From NCBI RefSeq assembly GCF_018294505.1, contig NC_057801.1, positions 431,052,619 through 431,116,618 of the forward strand: a stretch of DNA of 64,000 nt. The letters are read 5' to 3'. A program made the position numbers and the translations under genes. This document shows, in pieces, positions 1 to 11,759 of this stretch. A model generated the notes under the pieces. The model saw only the letters and a program-made list of their open reading frames with translations, was not told the origin of the DNA and searched no databases. Source of the DNA: Triticum aestivum. Taxonomy: Eukaryota; Streptophyta; Magnoliopsida; Poales; Poaceae. The stretch's first letter is position 1, and each line of letters starts with the position of its first letter.

Positions 1-462
1 AGGCCTCGTCATCTCCAGCATTACGACCTCGCCACGGCGGTGGACCGGCCTCTTCTTCGGCAGGAGCGGCTCAGGTACATACCGGGGAGCCTTCCCCTTC
101 TCTTTGGCCGAGAATCTACGAATCGGCGCCATTGGCGTGAAGACTGGAGGTGGAGCAGTGGAGAAGAAGGCAGAACAGGAAAAGATGGGCGACGAGGACT
201 CCCGCCCCTCCTCATTTATAACCAAGGAAGGCCAACCGTCGATCTCCATGATTGCAGGTAATGATAACCTTTTTTGTATGCAGTAGGGACTCGTCAAGTC
301 AGGCGGTTGCCGAGGCAGCGTGGGGAAGCGGAGACGCCCACGTCCAATCAGTCGCCACGTGTCGACCAAGGCCGCAGACTGTTGGGGCCCGCGGTGCTCC
401 GCACTTGCCCTTTGGCTTCGCTGCTAAGCCAAGTCCGAGCGCGCCTTGGGCCCGGGGGCTAC
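1..462 (+). mobile_element. 3' internal end of a Ty3/gypsy element, cut by window edge
   Basis: This GC-rich stretch lies directly upstream of an LTR and ends in the purine-rich run cccgggggctac (451-462), which fits a polypurine tract priming plus-strand DNA synthesis. No domain can be recognised: the short ORFs here are in several frames and run into the LTR. It is read as the non-coding 3' internal region of an element whose body lies left of the window. Its orientation (plus) follows from the tract preceding the LTR's TG end. Confidence 0.65.
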
Positions 463-1347
463 TGTCGATGTTCTGGGAACGGGGGTCCCCAGACTTGCTT
501 GCCTGCGGCCCGCGGCGTGGCTCCACCAGTGGCCCAGTACGGCCCGTCTTCATCAACCAACACTCAAGACCCTCGCGAGGGGCCAAGCCTCGCGGGGCGG
601 ATGATGCAAGGCCTCCTCAGGGGCAGCCTTACCAGGCGGGCTCGTGAGGAGGCGAAGAGATCAAGGAAAGGGTTACCTCGCGAGGTTCCTATGACGCAAG
701 CCATGACGACCAAGGCCAGGCGGGCGCCAGTGTGCGCAGTGTCTTCGTTTCCCCTTTGGTGCTAAGGGGGCAAGCGCAGGCGCGGAGTACCAAGGCATCA
801 GGCAAAGGTTTCCATATCGGTGCAACAAGACCAAGACCAGCAGGACGGCAGGACAGAGGTCATCGTGGAGCCCACGGCGATGTCATCACCAGCGCCTTTG
901 ACAGGCGAAGACCACCTTTAGTCAGGATAGCTTGTACTAGATGTCCCCTTTCAAATTGGCCGTTATTGGATCCCTTCCCGCTCAATATTTGGGGAGAGGA
1001 CCAGGGCCTCTATAAATAGGGCTAGCCATCATTGTAGAAAGGGACCAAAACCAGAACAAGTAGAACACCACACCAGCTCATGAACACCTCTCCCAAGGAG
1101 GATGTTCGTCCCTTGTACTGTTCATCATCAGCCCAAGAGGCAATCCACCACCACCACACAGGAGTAGGGTATTACACCACAACGGTGGCCCGAACCTGTA
1201 TAAATCTTGTGTCTCTTGTCTTGTGAGTTCATTGAGATAAGCTTAGGGGTCGCGGCGAGGCTGAGAGAGATATTTGGTAGGGGGAAATCTTTGTGTGCAC
1301 CCCAGTGTTCGAACCTCAAGGGTTTTGCCGGAACCTGAAATCCGACA
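463..1347 (+). repeat. 3' LTR of the left-edge gypsy element
   Basis: The LTR starts TGTCGATGTT right after the polypurine tract and ends ...AATCCGACA, giving TG...CA termini and about 885 bp. A TATA box, ctctataaatagg, lies near 1008-1020 and is followed by CA-rich leader sequence, as expected of the U3/R promoter. The paired 5' LTR is outside the window, so the target-site duplication (candidate agatc, 1348-1352) cannot be confirmed. The right end is set by the point where F-box-like coding sequence begins on the other strand. Confidence 0.75.
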
Positions 1348-1742
1348 AGATCAACCACCACAAGCGCAAGTTTTTTTAGCAGTGGGAGTCGAAGAATTTG
1401 TACCATATTGTTTCCTAGATTGCACCGGGTGAAGGTGGCGGTGTGGAGAGAGGAGGAAAACCACGAGATGGACATCGGTGGTGAGGACACAGATACATAG
1501 GTTCGTGGTATGTTACCTACATAGTCATGGTAGCATTCAAGTTGATGGAGTTTATCGAATTGACGGGATGTCAGCCAGACGGCCACCATGTAGGGTACGT
1601 CCAACAGGTAGCATGCCAGTATGTAGATGCATTGAATGGAGCCCTGGTGGGAGGAGATGATGGCTCCAAGGAGTTTAGAATCATCATCGACAAATAGCTG
1701 ACGACAGTCGAGATTAAGAGGCGCGGCGCGCCACTGAGTGTG
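1348..1742 (-). pseudogene. F-box/LRR-like gene fragment between two LTRs
   Basis: Read on the minus strand, one open frame runs across this interval. Phrases such as WRAAPLNLDCRQL near its start, then short leucine-rich stretches (LHTATFTRCNLGNN, LRLPLLKKLALVVVDL), are typical of the segment that follows the F-box in the large grass F-box/LRR/FBD family. Those proteins are substrate adaptors of SCF ubiquitin ligases. The N-terminal F-box and the C-terminus are missing: one side is cut by the LTR starting at 1743, the other by the LTR ending at 1347. The open frame continues into both LTRs only by chance. The product name rests on remembered family pattern, not a search. It could be a fragment carried by a transposon rather than the relic of a resident gene. 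Confidence 0.6.
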
Positions 1743-2879
1743 TGATACGTCCATTTTGCATCATATTTTCCTACTGTTATTTATGTTGTTCTATTGTATA
1801 ATAATGGTTTTTGGAGTAATTCTAATGCCTTTTCTCTCATAATATGCAAGGTATGCACCAAGGGGGAGAATTCTGGCAGCTTGAAATCTGGACCTGAAAA
1901 AGCTACGTCAAGCTACCTATTCTGCACAACTCCAAATGAGCTGAAACTCCCCGAGGTTTTTATGGAATACTTAAGGAATATTGGGGCAAATAAGTACTAG
2001 AGGAGGGCCACCAGGTGGGCACAACCCACCTGGGCGCACCAGGCAGCCTAGACGCGCCCTGGTGGGTGCTGCCCTCCTCGGCCCACCTCCGGTGCCCATC
2101 TTCTGGTATATAAGTCATTTTGACTAAGAAAATAAATAAGAGGAGGACAATCGGGATGAAGCGTCGCTGCCTCGAGGCGGAACTTGGGCAGGAGCACTTT
2201 TGCCCTCCGGCGGAGCGATTCCGCCAGGGGAACTTCCCTCCCGGAGGGGAAAATCATCATCATCATCATCATCACCAACTCTCCCATCTTGGGGAGGGAT
2301 ATCTTCATCAACATCTTCACAACACCAACTCCTCTCAAACCCTAGTTCATCTCTTGCGTTCAATCTTTGTATCAAAACTATAGATTGGTGCCCGCGGGTG
2401 ACTAGTAGTGTTGATTACATCTTGTAGTTGATTACTATATGGTTTATTTGGTGGAAGATTATATGTTCAGATCCATTATGCTATTCAATACCCCTCTGAT
2501 CTTGAGCATGTTTATCATTTGTGAGTTTACTTTCCTTCTTCTGGTCACGAGAGAAATCATGTTGCAAGTAATCATGTGAACTTGATATGTGTTTGATAAT
2601 TTGATGGTATGTATGTTGCCATTCTCTTAGTGGTGTCATGTGAACATCGACTACATGACATTTTACCATATTTGGGCCTAAGGGAATGCATGTTGGAGTA
2701 GTTATTAGATGGTGGGTTGCGAGAGTGACAGAAGCTTAAACCCCAGTTTATGTGCTATTCCGTAAGGGACCGATTGGATCCAAAAGTTTAATGCTATGGT
2801 TATAATTTATTCTTAATACTTTTCTCATAGTTGTGGATGCTTGCGAGGGGGTTAATCATAAGTAGGAGGTTTGACTAAG
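1743..2879 (+). mobile_element. Truncated LTR beginning TGATACGTCC
   Basis: The sequence begins TGATACGTCCATTTTGCATC, a typical Triticeae gypsy LTR terminus. It contains a TATA-like motif (ggtatataagtc, about 2104-2115) and LTR leader sequence with an (ATC)7 run. Recognisable LTR sequence stops near 2879 with no CA end, primer site or internal domain, so this is a 5'-anchored fragment. The right breakpoint is approximate because the sequence decays gradually. It is inserted in or next to the F-box-like fragment, and no duplication can be tested since one end is lost. Confidence 0.65.
2253..2273. repeat. (ATC)7 microsatellite
   Basis: Seven perfect ATC units lie in the transcribed part of the truncated LTR. 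Both strands show spurious low-complexity ORFs (poly-His, poly-Asp) because of it. Confidence 0.9.
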
Positions 2880-3193
2880 AAAACACATGATATGTTTGCC
2901 GCAAAAATGGGTATATAGATGACTAACCGGCTTTCCGTCGGAGTCAAAATCGTTGCCGGAGTTGCTGTTGACCTCCGGATCCGGCTAGGGGGGGGGGGCA
3001 CGACGGCGTTGACGAAGTCAAGGTCGTGCTGCTGCCTGCGCGAAACCTCGTCTGTGATGACGGCAACCTTTGTGCCAAGAATCATGCATTGCGCGGGTGC
3101 TTCACGAGCCCCGGCGTCACCACTCCCCCAGATGGTGCAGTTCGGTGGCATCCTCATACACTCTAGAGTCCAGACGTTGGTGACCACTGTGTA
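2880..3193. other. Unassigned GC-rich segment left of element H
   Basis: This is GC-rich sequence with a poly-G run near 2988-2998. The minus strand has an open frame across most of it, with a shift at the poly-C that would join it to a C-terminal-like stretch rich in Asn, Asp and Ser. It matches none of the LTR families in this window. It may be a gene fragment or part of another transposon, and no product can be named. Element H begins 5 bp to the right, after the duplication copy cacgg (3194-3198), and the same host DNA should resume at 36125. Confidence 0.3.
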
Positions 3194-3198
3194 CACGG

Positions 3199-4191
3199 TG
3201 TCGTGGTGGGCGCACGTCATATGCCAAGGGATGTCTAAAGAGAGGAGGAGGCTCGTGGGCACTGGTGGGCTCCAGAGGCGAGGTCAGCATGAGCGAGCGT
3301 GGGACACAAGACATACCCAGGTTCGGGGCTCTCCGGAGAGATAATACCCCTAGTCCGTCCGAGTGTGGTTTATATGCAACAGTACAGAGTTGCTCCTAGA
3401 GCTGTATGGAGGAAGAAGGAAGGCTGGCTAGGGCTTAGGCTACTCCTTCTCCTCTTCTGTGTTTTACTGATCGGTTGGCAAATTTTTTGTGTGCTTGCCC
3501 GTGTGCATGAGGGCTCCTGGGGGGTTTTACAGGCCAACCCCCTAGGGGTACAATGGTAATGCTACACAGGCCATGGGGCAGGGTCGTCAGTGTCTAGGGA
3601 CCCACGGCTGGGACCCGCTGGGTGCCTGTGGTTCGTCAGGTTCCCCTAGGTGCGGGCCCCTCTTGCCTAGGGGAACTGTTCGCCATCTTGTCGATCGTCA
3701 GGGAGTGACCGAGTCGATTCGGGTATAGTGGCTCTCCGTCAGGTCCCCGCTTGCTAGCGTCAGCGGTGACAATGGGGGCACTGTTGCCATATCGGCCCTG
3801 GTCAGCGGGTAGGTGAGGGGACTGTTGCCACACTCCGGCTGGCCAGAGGCATGGGCGGGGCACTGTTGCCTTGGTCATCGGTGGATGGAGACTCATCCCA
3901 TCGTACTTCCTGGATGGGACGGGAGCTGAACCATGGCTGGGTTGAACAACACACCAAGGGTGGAGCTCACTTGTGGGGAAAGTCTTGGTGTGCCGGGTTC
4001 CACTGCCTTGAGATGGTTGTCGGGGCCGAGTCGAGGAGGTTGGCCGGGTCAGAGAGTTCGGCCGGGTCGAGAGGCTTGGCCGGGTTGAGCGACATGGCGA
4101 AGCGCGAGCTGGCTTGAGGGGCGATGCTTGCCCTGTTGTTTTTGAATAGGATCCGGGTTCCGTTGCCTGCCCGGGGTTCATCCCCCCAATA
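3199..4191 (-). repeat. Element H 3' LTR (left copy)
   Basis: This 993 bp copy aligns along its length with 35129-36119. On the plus strand it begins tgtcgtggtggg and its inner edge is at cccccaata. Next to it, on the minus strand, gcggactac forms the presumed end of the polypurine tract, the same ending (ctac) seen before the F1 and F2 LTRs. Confidence 0.8.
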
Positions 4192-4800
4192 GTAGTCCGC
4201 GAAGCTGTGAAGGTCCGCCGTCTTCGGACTCGGGAGGGCCTTCGCAGTTTCCCCCCTTGAAGAGACAAATCCTGCGACCACCGGGTTTGGCAACACCCAT
4301 TGTGTGCCGGCTTTCGGAAATCGGATCGTGGCATCCCGGCAGCGGCGTGAAACCGGAGAGTCCATCGAATCTTGGGGCAATCCCTCTGGCTTCGCGCGGG
4401 CACCATGTGGCGCCTGGAAGTCGGAGGGGCCTGATAGGCCACGCATGTGACGGAACTGGGCGACGTGCTGGGGCCCACCGCCGCATGCTCTTGGCCCACG
4501 GGCGTAGATTTATTGCGGCATCCACAAGTCGGTTGCTCTTCCTCCTGCAGTTATTACGTGTGTACGTGCGCACTTATTGCGGGGAAGTGGGAAAGGCAAG
4601 CACAAACAATCCCACTCCCCCACGTTTCGAACCGGGGCTTATAAATTGGGGCGAGGGGATGGCGGACATCATTCTCACTCGCACTCCCCTGCCTCTTTGT
4701 CCTCCCTCTGCTTCCTACGACAGCCGCCCTGCGACGCCCACTGCTTCGAGCAGAGCTCCATCACCATCCATTTTCTCTCTTTTTCCTTTGTCTTCGTCGA
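4192..4800 (+). promoter_or_regulatory. Putative promoter and 5' leader of H's antisense ORF
   Basis: Between the 3' LTR and the antisense ORF lies a TATA-like box, TATAAAT at about 4640-4646, about 155 bp before the ATG at 4801. It is followed by a pyrimidine-rich leader (ctcccctgcctctttgtcctccc), as in plant 5' UTRs. A transcript from here would run against H's own gag/pol RNA. The promoter assignment is inference from sequence only. Confidence 0.45.
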
Positions 4801-6888
4801 TGGCGCTGCCGTCGGGCTCGTGGAAGGGCTCGACCGTCACCGCCAACGATATTGCCTACCTCCGCACCACCCAGCGCTTGCCGGGGGAGATGTAAGTTGC
4901 CGTGGGCGAGCAAAGACCGCTGCCCATGGGCACGGAGCGCGTGTATTCTTACCGCACTTCAAGCGCGGGTTCGGCCTTCCTACGAGTGCCTTCTTCCGCG
5001 ACTTCCTAGAGTTCTTCGGGCTCCAGCCCCATCATCTTGGCGCCGGCGCCATCGTGCAACTCTCGGGCTTCGTCGCCCTCTGCGAGGGGTACCTAGGGGT
5101 CGAGCCTTCGATCGACCTTTGGATGCGCTTCTCCTCTTTGAAGCAGCAGGAGCAGACGACCGGGGAGTTCTGTGACTGCGGGGCCGCCGTCATCTCGAAG
5201 CGGCCGGGCGCAGATTGCCCCAAGATACCGCTGGAGGGTTCTGCCAAGAAATGGCAGAATTCTTTCTTCTACGTCCGCAATCTCGGCACGGATTGCATCA
5301 ACCTGACGGCCTTCGTCAATGCGCCTAGGCAGGCAAAGATGAGCTAGGGTTATTACCCCAGGCACCCGTCGTAGGAGATACTCAACCTCTGTGAGCGGGT
5401 ATCGATGATGAAGGCGCGGGAGGGGCTCAGCGGCACCGACCTCATCGCCGCCTTCATTATGCGTCGGGTTCTGCTACTGCAGCGATGCAGCTGCCTCATT
5501 GGCCAGATGACCGGCCTTCAGGACCCCAACCGCATGTCAGTCTCACGCCTGGGGGCGGACCACATTCGCATCGGGTCAACGACATCTCCAAGGCCGCGTT
5601 GAGGGACGACTGGCAGTTCGGCAAACCGTCGTACAGCCACACGATTCCGGCGCCCATGGTGAGTCTCTAGTCTCCGTATTTTGCTGTTGTGCATCTTCTT
5701 ATCCGCCCCGACGCGATGCGGGAGGTGCTTCTGAATGCCATCCGGCACCCTTACGCCCGGGCACCGTCGCAGGTGGTGAGGGCAGCGTCGGAGGAGCCCG
5801 CGGCCCATGGCAGAGGGGAGGAGGAAGCCGCCGATGTCGGTGCAGGGTGCCACGCGGGTAAGTCTTGCTTTTTTCATATTCCTTGAGTTGTCGGGCGTGA
5901 CGTGGCGCAGGCGATGCTGATGCAGACCGTAAATGCAGTGGCGTTGGGCGGAGGAGGCGGCGGCGCGGGCGATGTCGGGTCGTCAGGGGGGGGGGCACCG
6001 ACGGTGAGTCGGCCGCACGAGAAGGACAACATCGCGCTGTGGCCCTTGGTCATGAAGCGCGCGGTGAACACGGCCAGGGGCGTGAGGCCGGCCGCCAAGA
6101 GGAGGCGCGGCGCTCCGCAAGAGAGGTCGGCAAGGCCCGCCGTTCTGGTGCTATCGAGGTGAGTTTTTCCTTTACTCGCATCCGAGTGGCCGAGTCGGCC
6201 CTGCTCGTTATTTATCTTGTCTTGGACTTCAGGTTGCCGATCGCGCTGGCCAGGGCGGCGCCGAGGGCTCCGTGTTCCGGAGGGGCCGATCCGGTACCGT
6301 CGACTGGGGCGAGGAGGAGGAGCCAACAGATCCGTATCTCAGCCTGGCCCCGGCCAACACCGAAGGCTTGGCCTGGCGGGACCGAAATAGGGCCGAGGCG
6401 GAGCTGGAGGTGGCATCGGTCTGGGCCTGGACTGACGCCACGGCGACGTGGGCGCGAGCCGGCGTGGCAAGAGATGCCGGATGGAACGATGGTGGCGGCG
6501 ACGGTCTTCGAGCCATCATCGGTAAGGGAGCGCGGCAAAGGAGGCCGTGCGGAGGTGGTGGACCTCGACTGGGAGGTCGTGGAGGTTGAGGACGACACCC
6601 TGCCGCGGACCAACGCTGTTGAGCGGGCGGGGATCGATGGAGGCGGCGGCGACGCCATCTTGGAGGAGGAGCCACGAAAGGCACCACAGGGGACACCCCA
6701 AGCGTCAGCGAGCGGGATGCCACTGGTGGTGGCACCGTTGGCCACCCCGGCTGTTGAGCCGGCTGTGGCGCAGCAGGCCGCCCCGGCTGCCGAACCGGCA
6801 GTGGCGTCGGAGAGGGTGTTAGAGGAGGCATCGGCCGCGGGGGGAGCGGCCGGCAGAGATCACGCCGTGGTGCCCAGGCCAGGGGGAC
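4801..6888 (+). pseudogene. Antisense ORF of element H, 5' part (putative gypsy-type transposon protein)
   Basis: The ATG at 4801 opens MALPSGSWKGSTVTANDIAY. After a frameshift near 4890 the product continues with the conserved block FLPHFKRGFGLPTSAFFRDF, then FGLQPHHLGAGAIVQLSGFV. This is the pattern of the grass family annotated 'putative gypsy type transposon' (PF04195-like, from memory). Two in-frame TAG codons near 5345 and 5373 stand where related proteins have Trp and Gln. Candidate splice donors ATG|GTGAGT (5658/5659) and GTAAGT (about 5858), with an acceptor GCAG near 5910, suggest several exons. The Ala/Gly/Glu-rich tail is broken at 6888 by F1 and resumes at 15655. The function is unknown; the ORF lies antisense to gag/pol in the same element. 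Confidence 0.7.
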
Positions 6889-7359
6889 TGAGGGAGTCCT
6901 GGATTAGGGGGTATCCGGACAGCCGGACTATATACTTTGGCCGGACTATTGGACTATGAAGATACAAGACTCAAGACTTCGTCCCATGTCCGGATGGGAC
7001 TCTCCTTTGCGTGGAAGACAAGCTTGGCGATTCAGATGTTAGATCTCCTTCTTTGTAACCAACTCTGTGTAACCCTAGCCTCCTCCGGTGTCGATATAAA
7101 CCAGAGGCTTTAGTCCGTAGGAGGAGAACAATCATAATCATAGGCTTGCTCCTAGGGTTTAGCCTCTATGATCTCGTGGTAGATCAACTCTTGTAATACT
7201 CATATCATCAAGATCAATAAAGCAGGAAGTAGGGTTTTACCTCCATCAAGAGGGCCCGAACCTGGGTAAAACATTATGTCCCCTGCCTCCTGTTACCATT
7301 AGACTTAGATGCACAGTTCGGGACCCCCTACCCGAGATCCACCGGTTTTGACACCGACA
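6889..7359 (+). repeat. F1 5' LTR
   Basis: The LTR begins TGAGGGAGTC and ends GACACCGACA (471 bp). It contains a TATA-like motif, gatataaacc (about 7094-7103), followed by the leader. The internal region starts with ttggtgctttcattgaga, the presumed primer-binding site; I could not match it to a particular tRNA. Confidence 0.88.
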
Positions 7360-7406
7360 TTGGTGCTTTCATTGAGAGTTCCACTGTGTCATCGCAGCAA
7401 GGCTTG

Positions 7407-9889
7407 ATGGCTCCTTCAATCATCAACAACAACGTGGTCCAGGGTGAGACTTTTCTCCCCGGACCAATTCGCTTGGCCATCTGGAGCAGATCGACAGCTA
7501 CGCCCCTGGCCATCAGCTCAGGTTCGGAAACTTAAATTACACGGCCGATATCCACGGAGACTTGATCTTCGACGGATTCAGGCCTATGCCAGGAGCGCCG
7601 AACAGTCACGACGAGCACGGCGTAGATCGGCTGTCAGACAATATTCGGGATATCGCACCTGCAGTAGCTCCGGACCTAAATCCGGGGCAGATCGCGTCAT
7701 CCGAGGACGGGTGGATGGACCCCGCCCCGGAGGCCGCATACACAACAGCGATAGATCCGAACACAGACTCCACCTCTAAGGAAGTCCGTGTCATCGGACC
7801 CCCGGACTTGTTTCCGGCTATAGGTCCAGGACCGCGCACATCCGTACCCATTGAAGCTAATTCGACACCAATCATGGAGTTCACCACCGCGGATATCTTT
7901 CAGCACCTACCCTCTGGTGACGTGCTAAACTCTTTAAGGTCTCTCTCTTTGTCAGAGGAATCTTGGCCGAACTATGTCCGGCTCGAGGGGGATTCGGATG
8001 ACGAAGAAAATCTCTGCCCACCCACCACCCACTTAATAGCCACTGTCGATGAAGTAACAGACAGGCTTGACTTCGACTCCGATGACACCGATGGTATGGA
8101 CGTCGGTGCAGGAGATGATAAGGAACCACCGCCCACGGGGCGCTGGACGGCCACCTCATCATATGATATATACATGGTGGACACGCCCGAGGAGGACACA
8201 GCGGAGGATAAAACCCCCGGACAAAAGCCAAAACGACAGCGCAGACGCCGCTCTAAGTCCAGCCACAGTAAAAATAGCGATAAAAGCGCTAGAAAAATCC
8301 ACACCCTAGGCAACTCCAAAGGCAACAACGACCATATGGACCCAGCGATGGAGCAGGATGAGCCAGGTCACGCCGAACACAGCCCGGAGCAGACACCCGA
8401 TCACAGCGATCTTGATGTCCGAATTCATCAACCTGCCTCCGGAGAAGAGTACAGTCCGGACGACGATGCATTCATCATCTCAGAAAAACGTTTGGAGCAA
8501 GATAACCTCCATAGAAGGCTTATGGCCACTGCGAGAAGCCTAAAGAAGCAGAAGCAAAGGCTTAAGGCCGTGCAGGAAACGCTCAACCGCAGATGGAATA
8601 AAGTGCTAGACACTGAAGAAAAATATGGCGACGATCGCCACACAAAGAGCTACCCAAAGCGCAAGCTGCTGCCAGAATTCAACGATGAGGCCATTCTGCG
8701 GAAGACCAATACGGCCAATAGGCCGGACCAACCACTTCATGAACGTGATAGAGCAGCTACTGAGGCCACACTTGATTTACGTGAGCTCCTAGACAAAAAA
8801 GCCGGCGCGACCAGGACCATCTATGGATCTAGAGGACATGCTCCAGCGCATGATTACGGTCACCAAAACGATCAGACGGATCGAATACCAGTTCAGAATC
8901 AACACCGGACACAACAACAGTCGACAGCATGCCACAACATGTCCCGATACAGAGGGGTTGCGCACCCTGTGTGCATCACCGAAGAAGTACTGGACCACGA
9001 ATTTCCACGGGGATTCAAACCCGTGAACATAGAAGCATATGACAGAACGACAGACCCTGGGGTCTGGATTGAGGATTTTATCCTTCATATCCACACGGCT
9101 CGTGGGGACGACCTCCATGCCATCAAATACCTTCCCCTCAAGTTGAAGGGGCCAGCTCGGCACTGGTTGAAAAGCCTCCCCAAAAATTCAATCGGAGGTT
9201 GGGAAGAACTTGAGGATGCTTTCCGGGCCAATTTTCAAGGGACCTATGTCCGACCTCCAGACGCTGACGATTTAAGTCACATAATACAACAGCCTGGAGA
9301 GTCCGCCCGTAAGCTTTGGAATAGATTTCTCACTAAGAAGAATCAAATTGTCGATTGTCCGGATGCCGAAGCCCTAGTGGCCTTCAAGCATAGTATTCGA
9401 GACGAGTGGCTTGCCAGACACCTCGGCCAAGAAAAGCCGAAGACAATGGCAGCCTTAAATAGCCTTATGACCCGCTTCTGCGCGGGTGAGGACAGCTGGC
9501 TGGCCCGTAGAGGCACTAGCGACCCGGGCACATCCGAAATTAGGGATGGCAACGGGAAGCCACGGCGCAATAAAAACAAGCATTGAAAAAAGGAAGAAAG
9601 TCCGGACAACATGGCGGTCAACGCCGGATTCAGGGGCTCTCGACCCGGTCAAGGAAAGAAGCCATTTAAAGGCAACAAAGAGGGATCGTCCGGCCTGAAC
9701 AAAGTCCTGGATAGATTGTGCCAAATTCATGGCACCCCCGAGAAACCTGCGAACCACACTCACAGAGAATGCTGGGTCTTTAAGCAGGCCGACAAGTTAA
9801 ATGCCGAACACAAGGGAAGGGAAACACCAAGTGAAGACAAGGATGAGCCTCGCCAGCCGAACACTGGGGGACAAAAAAAATCCCACTAG
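7407..9889 (+). pseudogene. F1 gag (broken)
   Basis: The natural ATG is at 7407. An internal deletion of roughly 37 bp relative to F2, near 7463, changes the frame. The long open stretch then runs to 9586 (about 680 residues). It has a variable acidic N-terminus, a basic stretch (KPKRQRRRRSKSSH), a coiled-coil-like segment, and the retrotransposon gag domain around 8960-9460 with HWLKSLPKNSIGGWEELEDA and LTKKNQIVDCPDAEALVAFK. Gag forms the virus-like particle that packages element RNA. A TGA at 9584 interrupts it, where F2 has an open CGT-CAA context. The same frame continues to 9889 with a C/H-rich motif (CQIHGTPEKPANHTHREC) that may be a degenerate zinc knuckle. Confidence 0.85.
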
Positions 9890-10512
9890 AAGTAAAAATA
9901 GTAAACATGATCTACACGACTCACATACCAAAGAGAAGGCGCAAACGCGCGCTCAGAGACGTATACGCTGTAGAGCCCGTTGCCCCCGAGCTCAACCCCT
10001 GGTCGGCCTGCCCGATCACTTGTGATCACGGAGACCACCCGACTAGTATCCGGCACGGAGGATCGGCTGCCTTGGTGCTCGACACAATAATCGATGGATA
10101 CCATCTCACTCGTGTCCTCATGGACGGCAGCAGTAGTCTCAATCTAATATATTAGGACACTATCCGCAAGATGGGGATAGACCCATCCAGAATTAGCCAA
10201 AGTAACACCACCTTTAATGGAGTGATACCAGGCGTTGAGGCCCACTACAGGGGCTCCCTCGTATTAGAGGTGACATTCGGTTCTCCCGACAACTTTAGAA
10301 GCGAAGAATTACTCTTTGACATCGCTCCCTTCCGAAGCGGTTGTCATGCATTACTCGGAAGAACGGCCTTCGCCGGCTTCAACGCAATACCGCACTACGC
10401 CTACCTTAAACTCAAGATGCCCGGTCCACTTGGCGTCATCACTGTTAGCGGAAACACAGAGCGTTCCTTACGTGCAGAAGAGTATGTGGCGACTCTAGCA
10501 GCCGGACACTAA
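9890..10512 (+). pseudogene. F1 retropepsin-like protease (inactivated)
   Basis: After a frameshift near 9890 the reading frame gives VLMDGSSSLNLIY around 10120-10153, then HALLGRTAFAGFNAIPHY. These are the two conserved motifs of retrotransposon aspartic proteases, which cut Gag-Pol polyproteins. The active-site triplet context is DGS where F2 has DGG, and a TAG follows directly at about 10153. The frame then stays open to the TAA at 10510-10512. No RT follows: the sense coding capacity ends here, as in F2. Confidence 0.8.
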
Positions 10513-11759
10513 GCGGCCTCTCCTATCAGAATGCATGATCGGTCGTTAAGACCACGGACACGGTTAGATGAGTCTGGCGCACCACCGTCGGTAACAACCC
10601 AGATAAACTCGAGCTGGGTGCTATACATGTACCCCCATAGAGGGCATCAGGGGCTGCAACCATGCAATAAAGCCCACCCTTTGGCTTGACCTTATTAACA
10701 TGCCAATGTCTCACAGTTCTACTATCCATTGATAATAACCAACTCTTCGCACGCTTACGCCATACTCTTCTCCATTCATGCGACACCCTCCCGGGACACG
10801 GCACAACCGAGACAAAGGTGCAGACGTGCAGCAGGGCCCCGCTCAAAGGTTTCTCTTTAGATTATGCCCATGTGTAAACCTTCTTTATTATCTCTTGTTG
10901 CTTGACATCCCCTGGGTACTCAATACACCCACAGGGGATACTGGCGTTATTGGCATTTCGCCACAACAAACTAACGCACGTACCTGGAAATACAGGGTTC
11001 ATAATCAAGGGTGCTACTCAGCCTAGTATATGTTATAAAGTCTGAATACCTTCGGGAGTGTTCGGCGTCGCGAGTTTGGCCTTATATGCATCAGCTCCGG
11101 ATCATGTCTTTGGTCAAATGTTGGGTTTGCTCGGCTCCTGGGTTTGCTACCTTACATTCCGTTTCTATCGGCTAAGGCGGCCAAAGAAGAACTACTGCGA
11201 TTGTGCCCTGCTTATTCCGGATGAGCACCTTAGTAGAGAAAGCCGAAAACTGACTATCATGATATAGCGAGAGACTGGTCAACCACTTGAGGACTCATCG
11301 GAATCTTCGGGATTCCTCCGCATTAACGAAGGGCCGTTTCCCGGTCATGTACATACGTGCCCGTATCCGGATGCACGCGTAGGTACCAGGGGCTACATAG
11401 TAGCCCCACCGTCAAACTCTTATGGCTAAGTGAAAGTGTTAAAGCTATATAGTCCGGTTGCCTAGTTTGGCATGCGATCACCTCCTTAATGGAACAAGAC
11501 GTTGGATCAAGTGTGATTACACACATTTTTGTGAACACCCCCGCATTGTATGTGTGGGGGCTGAAGCCAACGACTACTAACTTTCATGTTATATATATAC
11601 ATCAAACGGCCGCACAGGAGGCACAATAACACTTTCGGGCGAAAGTATAAACATAGCCTCTATAATTAAAGTAGAATTGTTTTTACAATTGAACGACTTC
11701 TCACTCGAACATGACACTCTTCGAGCACTGCGCTTCTATTAAACGAGCACCTTCTGTTA
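10513..11759. other. F1 non-coding spacer between convergent ORFs
   Basis: No ORF here resembles a known protein. The stretch is well conserved with 27376-28619 in F2, so it belongs to the family. It holds a perfect hairpin, ggggctac-ata-gtagcccc (11389-11407), whose left arm equals the element's polypurine-tract end. Sense gag-protease ends on its left and the antisense ORF ends on its right. Confidence 0.65.
11389..11407. repeat. Perfect 8-bp-stem hairpin with PPT-like arm in F1
   Basis: The stem ggggctac (11389-11396) pairs with gtagcccc (11400-11407) across a 3-base loop. It is identical in F2 at 28245-28263. Confidence 0.8.

Noticed and set aside
2048..2383. Overlapping ORFs with His- and Asp-runs on both strands
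   Set aside because: They are produced by the (ATC)7 microsatellite inside an LTR; no start context or domain.
4171..4191. H LTR edge at ggggttca, giving a TGAACCCC start
   Set aside because: Both LTR copies continue to match for seven more bases (tcccccc), and the flanks would then not match. Extending four more bases gives cacgg/caagg.
3636..4573. Minus-strand ORFs of 130-290 residues (Pro/Ser/Arg-rich)
   Set aside because: They lie inside H's LTR and the adjoining spacer, are repeated in shifted form at 35729-36202, and are compositionally biased without a domain.
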